The notes below the pieces were generated by a model. It searched no databases and had not been told where the DNA came from. It saw only the letters and a list, made by a program, of their open reading frames with translations. A DNA stretch of 63,224 bases from Oscillospiraceae bacterium (GTDB lineage: Bacteria > Bacillota > Clostridia > Oscillospirales > Oscillospiraceae), in NCBI GenBank assembly GCA_017429325.1, contig JAFRPC010000020.1, positions 1-63,224 on the forward strand, read 5' to 3'. Below are positions 58,193-63,224 of this stretch, piece after piece. The translations under genes were made by a program, and so were the position numbers. Each line of letters begins with the position of its first letter. Positions within the stretch are counted from its first letter, which is position 1.

Positions 58193-59797
58193 ATGAAGAA
58201 GAAGCTTTTCAGAACCCTGGCCTGCGCCCTGGCGCTGCTGCTCCTGGTTGGCTGCGCCGCCACGGAGGCCGTCAAGGACGGGGCGCAGTATCCCGCCGAA
58301 ACCGCCGCGGCCGGTATGAACTACTACAGAACCGACGCGCTGGCGGAGGCTCCAGAGGCCATGTACTATGCCGGCGGGATGCCGGAGGGAGAACCCGAAC
58401 CCGACTGGAACACCGAGGAATACGACTACATGAAGGAGAACGGCTTTGTGGCCGTCTCAGCCCAGCCCTTTGCCACCTTCGCCGCCGACGTGGACACCGC
58501 GGCCTACGCCAACCTGCGCCGTCAGCTCAACAACGGCGAGACCGTGCGGCCCGACTCCGTGCGGGTGGAGGAAATGATCAACTACTTCCGCTACGACTAC
58601 CCCCAGCCCCAGGCGGGCGAGCCCTTCTCCGTCACCACGGAGATCGCGCCCTGTCCCTGGAACGAGCAGACGAAGCTGCTCTCCGTGGGCCTTCAGGCCA
58701 AGGACCTGGACCGAGCCGAGATGCCCCGCTCCAACCTGGTCTTCCTGATCGACGTGTCCGGCTCCATGGACTATGAGAACAAGCTGCCCCTGGTGCAGCG
58801 CTCCTTCCTGACCCTTGTAGAGAACTTAGGCGAGGGGGACGTGGTCTCCATCGTCACCTACTCCGCCGGGGAGCGGGTGGTGCTGGACGGGACCCCCGCC
58901 GAGAACCGGCAGGAGATCATGGGGGCCATCGAGAGCCTGCAAGCCAGCGGCAGCACCAACGGCGAGAAGGCCATCCAGATCGCCTACGACCTGGCCCAGA
59001 AGCACTACATCGAGGGCGGCGTCAACCGCGTCATTATGGCGACGGACGGCGACTTCAACGTGGGCGCCTCCAGCGAGAGCGAGCTGACCCGCCTGGTCCA
59101 GAGCAAGGCGGCCAACGGCCTCTTCCTCTCGGTGCTGGGCTACGGCATGGGCAACTACAAGGACAACCGGCTGGAGTCCATGGCGGACAACGGCAACGGC
59201 AACTACGCCTACATCGACAGCATCGACGAGGCCCGGAAGGTCCTGGTCTCCGAGGCCGGCGGCACCCTCTTCACCGTGGCGAAGGACGTGAAGCTCCAGG
59301 TGGAGTTCAATCCCGCCGCCGTCAAGGGCTACCGTCTCATCGGCTATGAGAACCGGGTCATGTCCGCCTCCGACTTTGCCGACGACACCAAGGACGGCGG
59401 CGAGATCGGCGCGGGCCACCAGGTCACGGCCCTCTTCGAGATTGTCCCCGTGGATTCGGACTTCGAGGTCCCCGCGCCGGAGTCCCGCTACGGCAGCGAC
59501 AAGGACGCCGACGGGGCGGAATTCGCCGGGGAGTTCTGTGTCGTGAACATCCGCTGCAAGGAGCCGGAGGGCACCGAGAGCCGCCTGCTGAGCTATCCCG
59601 TGGACACGGCCTCTCTCCGGGACAGCATGAGCGAAAATCTGACCTGGGCCGCAGGCCTGGCGGAGACGGCCATGCTGCTCAAGAACTCTGAGTACAAGGG
59701 GACCTCCTCCTACGAGGGCGTCCGGGAAATGTTGGAGGACATTGCCAACGACGACTTCCGGCAGGAGTTCCTGCGCCTGCTGGACAAAATGGATTGA
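58193..59797 (+). CDS. VWA-domain lipoprotein, YfbK-like
   Basis: A 534-residue protein with a lipoprotein signal (LLLLVGC, Cys21). A vWF_A N-terminal domain follows (FATFAADVDTAAYANLRRQLNNGETVRPDSVRVEEMINYFRYDYP), then a VWA domain at about 180-350 with an intact metal-binding MIDAS motif DVSGSM (187-192) and SGSTNG and ATDGDFN. The C-terminal DUF3520-type region ends TWAAGLAETAMLLKNSEYKG. This is the YfbK family, whose role is unknown; the MIDAS site suggests protein-protein interaction at the cell surface. AAGGAGG upstream of 58193. Confidence 0.92.
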   Translation: MKKKLFRTLACALALLLLVGCAATEAVKDGAQYPAETAAAGMNYYRTDALAEAPEAMYYAGGMPEGEPEPDWNTEEYDYMKENGFVAVSAQPFATFAADVDTAAYANLRRQLNNGETVRPDSVRVEEMINYFRYDYPQPQAGEPFSVTTEIAPCPWNEQTKLLSVGLQAKDLDRAEMPRSNLVFLIDVSGSMDYENKLPLVQRSFLTLVENLGEGDVVSIVTYSAGERVVLDGTPAENRQEIMGAIESLQASGSTNGEKAIQIAYDLAQKHYIEGGVNRVIMATDGDFNVGASSESELTRLVQSKAANGLFLSVLGYGMGNYKDNRLESMADNGNGNYAYIDSIDEARKVLVSEAGGTLFTVAKDVKLQVEFNPAAVKGYRLIGYENRVMSASDFADDTKDGGEIGAGHQVTALFEIVPVDSDFEVPAPESRYGSDKDADGAEFAGEFCVVNIRCKEPEGTESRLLSYPVDTASLRDSMSENLTWAAGLAETAMLLKNSEYKGTSSYEGVREMLEDIANDDFRQEFLRLLDKMD

Positions 59798-59803
59798 TTC
59801 CAA

Positions 59804-59841
59804 AATAGAAATCCGCCCCCCCGTGGGGGCGGATTTCTATT
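59804..59841. terminator. Bidirectional terminator
   Basis: Perfect 17-bp stem, AATAGAAATCCGCCCCC with its complement around CCGT. Both outer arms are A/T-rich. It lies between the convergent VWA and SLH genes. Confidence 0.9.
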
Positions 59842-59855
59842 CTCTCTGAGGGGCC

Positions 59856-61148
59856 TCAGTGGGGCAGCAGGGCCTGGCCGGTCACGGTGCGGTACAGGAA
59901 GAGGACGATGTTGACCCGGGGGCAGTCCGCCTTCGGGGAGAAGGTGGTGGCGGAGGTGCCGTTGTCGATGCCGTTTTGCAGGGCCCAGAGCATCGCCTTG
60001 TAATAGTAGGCGTCGGATTTCACATCGGTGAAGGGGACGGTCTGGCTGCTGACCGCAGGAGAGCCCACGGCGCGGTAGAGGAAGGTCAGGATGTCAGCCC
60101 GGGAGCAGAGCTGCTTGGGGCTGAAGTGGGTGTCGTCGGTGCCGTAGGTGATGCCGTTCTCCACGGCCCAGAGAATGGGCTTGTAGTAGTAGGCGTCGGC
60201 CCGCACGTCCACAAAGGGGTTGGTGGTGGTCGTCGGCTCCGGACAGCCCTTGGCCCGCCAGAGGAAGGTGACGGCCATTGCCCGGTCCAGGGTCTCCCGG
60301 GGCTTCAGATGGGTCTCATCCACACCGTAGAGGACCTGGGGGCTGGCGGTGCAGGCCCAGGCCACGGCGTAGTATTCGTCGTAGCTCAGAGAGCCTAAGT
60401 CGATGAAGCCGGTGACAGGGTCCGGGTCGCCGTCGGGGGAGAGATGCATCTTGTTGACAATGTGGTTGTATGAGCGAATCCGGCTTTGTTCGGTGCTTGT
60501 TCCGCAGCCGAGAACGGCATCGTGCAGCTCATTGAGGGAATCAAAGGTGTCGCCATCCGAGAAACCCTTGTAATTCCGAACCTTCCGAATGAAAATCGCG
60601 GCGCTGCCGCTGCCGAAGGTGTTGTCAATGCCGCAGTAGTAGAGCAGAGCGGCTTCGCTTCGGATGCCCAGTTCCCAGCCGTTCACGAGCTGATCGTAAA
60701 TCCACTCCCAGGCATACTCTTCCTGACACTGTTTGCCGACCTCGGAGCCGATCAAGGTTTTAACGCGGGCGGCTTCGCTACTAGACAGTGTGCGGGACTT
60801 CCAACCGGTCTTATCATTATAGACGACCTGCTTCGTAAGTACTTCGTTGTAGAGGGCGTCTCCCAGGGTCGCACGGGAGAAGGCCGGAGCGGCGGTGCAG
60901 ATCATCTTCAGCAGCTTCAGCGCGTTCATCCCGTGCCACTGCACGAAACCTATACTCAGGGCGCCGCCATCGTTTGAAACCACGGCGTCGTATGGACCCT
61001 CCAGAACCATGTACATACTTCTGCAATCCTGGTAGAACTGGGCGTAATCAATGAACTCCTCCATTGGCCGGGCTTCCGCGGAAACCGTGGGAAGCAGGCA
61101 GGCGAAGAGGCAGAGGACCAGGAGAACGGCGATGATTCGTTGTTTCAT
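59856..61148 (-). CDS. Secreted protein with lysozyme-like N-terminal region and three SLH repeats
   Basis: A 430-residue protein. A signal peptide (MKQRIIAVLLVLCLFACLLPTVSA) is followed by about 190 residues containing YDAVVSNDGGALSIGFVQWHGMNALKLLKMI, reminiscent of lysozyme-superfamily folds (GALSIG-QWHG), so a wall-degrading activity is possible but not certain. The C terminus has three S-layer homology repeats (from GSLSYDEYYAVAWACTASPQVLYG, NPFVDVRADAYYYKPILWAVENGITYG and VPFTDVKSDAYYYKAMLWALQNGIDNG). The start at 61148 has GAGGT. Controlled by a strong promoter with a 26-bp palindrome. Confidence 0.85.
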   Translation of the reverse strand: MKQRIIAVLLVLCLFACLLPTVSAEARPMEEFIDYAQFYQDCRSMYMVLEGPYDAVVSNDGGALSIGFVQWHGMNALKLLKMICTAAPAFSRATLGDALYNEVLTKQVVYNDKTGWKSRTLSSSEAARVKTLIGSEVGKQCQEEYAWEWIYDQLVNGWELGIRSEAALLYYCGIDNTFGSGSAAIFIRKVRNYKGFSDGDTFDSLNELHDAVLGCGTSTEQSRIRSYNHIVNKMHLSPDGDPDPVTGFIDLGSLSYDEYYAVAWACTASPQVLYGVDETHLKPRETLDRAMAVTFLWRAKGCPEPTTTTNPFVDVRADAYYYKPILWAVENGITYGTDDTHFSPKQLCSRADILTFLYRAVGSPAVSSQTVPFTDVKSDAYYYKAMLWALQNGIDNGTSATTFSPKADCPRVNIVLFLYRTVTGQALLPH

Positions 61149-61188
61149 AAGTACCTCACTTTCAGTTGGACGGCGGCTTGACCCGCCG

Positions 61189-61214
61189 GAATTGATACCA
61201 TTTGGTATCAATTC
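61189..61214. promoter_or_regulatory. 26-bp perfect palindromic operator
   Basis: GAATTGATACCA, TT, then TGGTATCAATTC: a 12-bp inverted repeat with a 2-bp centre. It lies directly downstream of the -10 box of the minus-strand SLH promoter, a classic repressor position. The repressor is not identified. Confidence 0.8.
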
Positions 61215-61220
61215 GTAACC

Positions 61221-61249
61221 ATTTTATCATATACATTGAAAATATGCAA
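61221..61249 (-). promoter_or_regulatory. Predicted promoter of the SLH/lysozyme-like gene
   Basis: On the minus strand, TTGCAT (61249-61244), a 17-bp spacer, TAAAAT (61226-61221). Confidence 0.7.
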
Positions 61250-61487
61250 GAAAAATTTTTCAAAAACACAGAAAAAACACGAAAAAACTTAGGAAAAATA
61301 AGGTTTTCTGCTGATTTTTTGGGGAAAAGCAACAATTACAAAGCGGTAACAAATCGTAAGAATTGCATAAACGCCACAAGATATAGTAGCAGGAGCGCCA
61401 GCGGCGGGGCAGATATGCGGCGCCGCGGGCTTTTCCGGGGAAAGCGGCGGCTGTCCCCGGAAACCGGGGCCGCGGTGGAAAAAATCA

Positions 61488-61518
61488 GAATATTTTTTGA
61501 AAATTCGTTCATCCTATA
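61488..61518 (+). promoter_or_regulatory. Possible forespore (sigma-G-like) promoter
   Basis: GAATA (61488-61492), a 17-bp spacer, CATCCTATA (61510-61518), close to the sigma-G pattern GHATR-N17/18-CATNNTA. A housekeeping reading (TTGAAA 61497-61502, 18 bp, TATCAT 61521-61526) is also possible. The downstream genes look germination-related, which favours the first. Confidence 0.4.
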
Positions 61519-61550
61519 GGTATCATAGCAGAAAGAGGGGGCAAAATCCC

Positions 61551-62042
61551 GTGAAAAAGCTCGTTTGGCTGCTGCTGGCAGTGTTGATTTTGGGGGCGCT
61601 GGACCTGCTGCCCTTTGAGAGCAGGGAGGTCTCTGCCCTCCTGCCCGTGAAGACCATCCTCGTCATGCGCTCCGGTGAGGAATACACCGTGGACGTGGGG
61701 GCCGGGGTCCGGGCCGTGGGGCAAAGCCTGAAGGAGGCCCTGCGGCGGCTCTGTGAGGAGAGCCCAGGGGAGGTCTTTCTGCCCACGGCGGAGCAGGTGG
61801 TGCTGACAGAGCCCGACGACGAGGCGATAGAGGCCGTGGCAGAGGAGACGGCCTTCCGCCCCGCTGCCGGGATCTGCGTGACGCCGGACGCGGACCCGGA
61901 CGTGGAGGCCCTGGGGCGGTATCTGGAGGCGCACCCCCTGGACTATACGGTGCTGGACCTGCGGGCGGCTCTGTTGGAGGGGCGGAAGCCGGAGCTGCCG
62001 GTGGTCCGGGCCGTGGACGGAGGCTGGCGCGTTGAGAAATGA
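61551..62042 (+). CDS. GerC-like N-terminal-domain protein (short)
   Basis: A 163-residue protein with an N-terminal anchor helix (KKLVWLLLAVLILGALDLL). The pattern after it (SREVSALLPVKTILVMRSGEEYTVDVGAG, then SLKEALRRLCEESPGEVFLPTAEQVVLTE) resembles the first domain of Ger(x)C germinant-receptor lipoproteins, but there is no lipobox and the protein is less than half the usual length. The start is GTG at 61551 with AGAGGGGG upstream. It overlaps the next gene by 11 bp. The assignment is tentative. Confidence 0.45.
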   Translation: MKKLVWLLLAVLILGALDLLPFESREVSALLPVKTILVMRSGEEYTVDVGAGVRAVGQSLKEALRRLCEESPGEVFLPTAEQVVLTEPDDEAIEAVAEETAFRPAAGICVTPDADPDVEALGRYLEAHPLDYTVLDLRAALLEGRKPELPVVRAVDGGWRVEK

Positions 62043-62865
62043 GCCTGGGCGGCTCTCCCCCCGCCAGCTGGGGGCCCTGGCCCTGACGGCGTCGGAGCTC
62101 CCGATCTTCCGGGTCTGCGTCCGGCTGAGCTGGCCCTGGGTCCTCCTGGGGGGCGGGGCGGCAGCAGGCCTGCTCTCCCTGCTGACGGCCCGCAGGAACC
62201 GGCGCAGGGCTCCTCGGGGGAACGACCGCCGCGCCGGGACCGGGCGGCGGTGGCCGGTGCTGCTCCTGCCCCTGGTCCCCCTGGCAGCCCGGGAGGCGAT
62301 CTATTCCTTCCCGGAGACCGCCGACAGCCTGCTGGCCGCGCTCCTGGTGCTGGCCCTGGCCTTTGCGGCGGCCTGGCAGGGGGCGGAGGCCGCGGGCCGC
62401 TGCGCGGGCATCCTGCTCCCGGTGACGGCGGCCCTCTGCGGCGGGGTCCTGGTGTTCAGCCTGCCGGGGCTCCGCTGGGAGTGGCTGCGTCCCGCAGGCA
62501 GCCCGGCCCAGGCGACGGCGGCCTTTGCAGTCCTGCTGCTGCCGGGGGCGGCCCTGGCGCTGGAGCCCGCCCTGGAGCCCGGCGCCCGGCTGCCCCACTG
62601 GCCCTGGTGGTCCGGGGCGGCGGCTGCCGCGGCGGCCTCCGCCGTGACGGCGGGGATCCTCTCGCCGGAGCTGGCAGCGCAGCCCGAGGCCTTCCGCACC
62701 CTGGCTCGGGGCGTGTCGGTGCTGGGGGTGATGCGCCGCTTTGAGGCCCTGGTGAACGGGGCCATGCTGATGGCCGGCTTCTGCCTCTGCACCCTGCTTC
62801 TGCGGGCGGTTTTCACGGAGCTGCAAGGGAAAGCGGCAGAAAAATCGGGCGGAAAAAAATTTTGA
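62032..62865 (+). CDS. Polytopic membrane protein, GerAB-like (tentative)
   Basis: A 277-residue protein with about seven to eight hydrophobic segments and very high Ala, Leu and Gly content. The opening LSPRQLGALALTASELPIFRVCVRLSWPWVLLGG recalls the start of GerAB/Spo-type amino-acid-permease-like germination proteins. It overlaps the preceding gene, and the predicted start is TTG at 62032; no in-frame ATG with a ribosome binding site is seen. Together the two could form a reduced germination receptor, which is inference from pairing and weak similarity. Confidence 0.45.
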   Translation: MRNEPGRLSPRQLGALALTASELPIFRVCVRLSWPWVLLGGGAAAGLLSLLTARRNRRRAPRGNDRRAGTGRRWPVLLLPLVPLAAREAIYSFPETADSLLAALLVLALAFAAAWQGAEAAGRCAGILLPVTAALCGGVLVFSLPGLRWEWLRPAGSPAQATAAFAVLLLPGAALALEPALEPGARLPHWPWWSGAAAAAAASAVTAGILSPELAAQPEAFRTLARGVSVLGVMRRFEALVNGAMLMAGFCLCTLLLRAVFTELQGKAAEKSGGKKF

Positions 62866-62883
62866 AAAAAAGCAAAAAAAGGC

Positions 62884-62912
62884 TTGACAAATGGGGAACT
62901 TGGTGCTAATAT
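62884..62912 (+). promoter_or_regulatory. rrn promoter P1
   Basis: Perfect TTGACA (62884-62889), a 17-bp spacer, TAATAT (62907-62912). Confidence 0.88.
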
Positions 62913-62987
62913 ATGCGAGCGCACTGCGGAAGGGGCCCTGCTCCGCCGGGTGAAAAGAAAAAAGTTTCGAGAAATCGAAAAAAGTTC

Positions 62988-63016
62988 TTGACAAACGGAA
63001 CGCAACGTGCTATCAT
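62988..63016 (+). promoter_or_regulatory. rrn promoter P2
   Basis: Perfect TTGACA (62988-62993), a 17-bp spacer, TATCAT (63011-63016), preceded by AAAAAAGTTC as at the S10 promoter. Tandem promoters about 104 bp apart are typical of Firmicutes rrn operons. Confidence 0.9.
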
Positions 63017-63224
63017 ATAACAGTCGCTGCGGTTGAGGGAAACCGATGAAACCACAGAGATTTTATATAGGCTGCAAGGCCGATGTACCTTGAAAATTAA
63101 ACAACGAAAACATGAACAAACACCATGTCAAACAAAAAAGTGAGCGATGATGAATCGCGCACAAACGTTGCAAAAGTCAACGAAATTTCTTGAGTAGCTT
63201 AGGCAAATTCAAGATAAGATGATG
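63017..63224 (+). other. Pre-16S rRNA leader (rRNA gene lies outside)
   Basis: After P2 come ACCTTGAAAATTAAACAACG (from about 63086) and an A-rich leader, typical of the region ahead of 16S rRNA. The mature 16S start (AGAGTTTGATC) is not reached by the end of the window, so no rRNA gene is called. Confidence 0.75.

Larger units (their letters stand above)
61149..61550. other. Divergent intergenic region
   Basis: It holds the SLH promoter and operator (61189-61249), an A-rich stretch (61250-61380), a GC-rich stretch with GGGG/CCCC pairs (61395-61475) and a sporulation-type promoter candidate (61488-61518). No gene is seen. Confidence 0.6.

Noticed and set aside
63017-63224. Start of the 16S rRNA gene
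   Set aside because: The conserved 16S 5' sequence is not present before the window ends.
1-63224. tRNA genes
   Set aside because: I looked for cloverleaf arms with GTTCGA-type T-loops in the gaps and found none I could support.

Overview
The window comes from a GC-rich, low-GC-phylum bacterium (Firmicutes, class Clostridia, most like the Oscillospiraceae). This rests on four things: the complete S10-spc-alpha ribosomal block with the clostridial KOW-protein gene between map and infA, zinc-type S14, L36 and adenylate kinase, sporulation/germination-type genes (pdaA, a GerC/GerAB-like pair), and strong GGAGG ribosome binding sites. The genus is inference. No tRNA or rRNA gene lies inside the window. 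It opens inside tuf and closes in the leader of an rRNA operon whose 16S gene must begin just past the end.

Layout. 1-970: 3' part of tuf and its terminator. 975-5503: a 1272-residue LRR-Roc-COR-HD protein and its long repeat-filled leader. 5504-17007: metallophosphoesterase, ECF sigma/anti-sigma pair, SIMPL protein, rsmG, YdcF-like protein, a 1000-residue P-loop-like protein with intergenic repeats translated in frame, rqcH, mrnC and a DUF2812-like protein. 17035-22679: citrate uptake and cleavage (citD-citE-citF, CitMHS transporter, citC). 22732-24495: an IS3-family element. 24945-26273: an AT-rich orphan membrane protein. 26345-29718: dtd, MBL hydrolase, apbE, NusG-II protein, acyl-ACP thioesterase. 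29719-32374: repeat-rich, partly AT-rich accessory region with two XRE regulators. 32528-48742: the S10-spc-alpha operon, ending at a 19-bp-stem terminator. 48777-52000: Cys-rich mini-protein, pdaA and an AT-rich island with a PadR/membrane pair and an SLH protein. 52132-59841: MarR with a heterodimeric ABC exporter, a LytTR regulator with a membrane partner, and a VWA lipoprotein. 59856-63224: an SLH exoprotein, a germination-like gene pair and the rrn leader.

The main unusual feature is non-coding. (1) A 122-bp element with 17-bp terminal inverted repeats occurs twice, in opposite orientation and identical by eye, at 6265-6386 and 51053-51174. Each copy is bounded by its own perfect 8-bp target duplication, so it is a recently active MITE. 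(2) Short palindromes sharing a TAGGG-RC end but with interchangeable, self-complementary stems are scattered through the intergenic regions. They supply the stop codons of two genes and are translated inside a third. (3) Arrays with a strict period of seven but different sequences sit just after stop codons, several as inverted pairs able to fold into long hairpins.

The best candidate for a poorly described protein system is the Roc-COR-HD fusion at 975-4793. The 1000-residue protein at 11078-14080 is the second. All functions are read from motifs by eye; no database search was possible.
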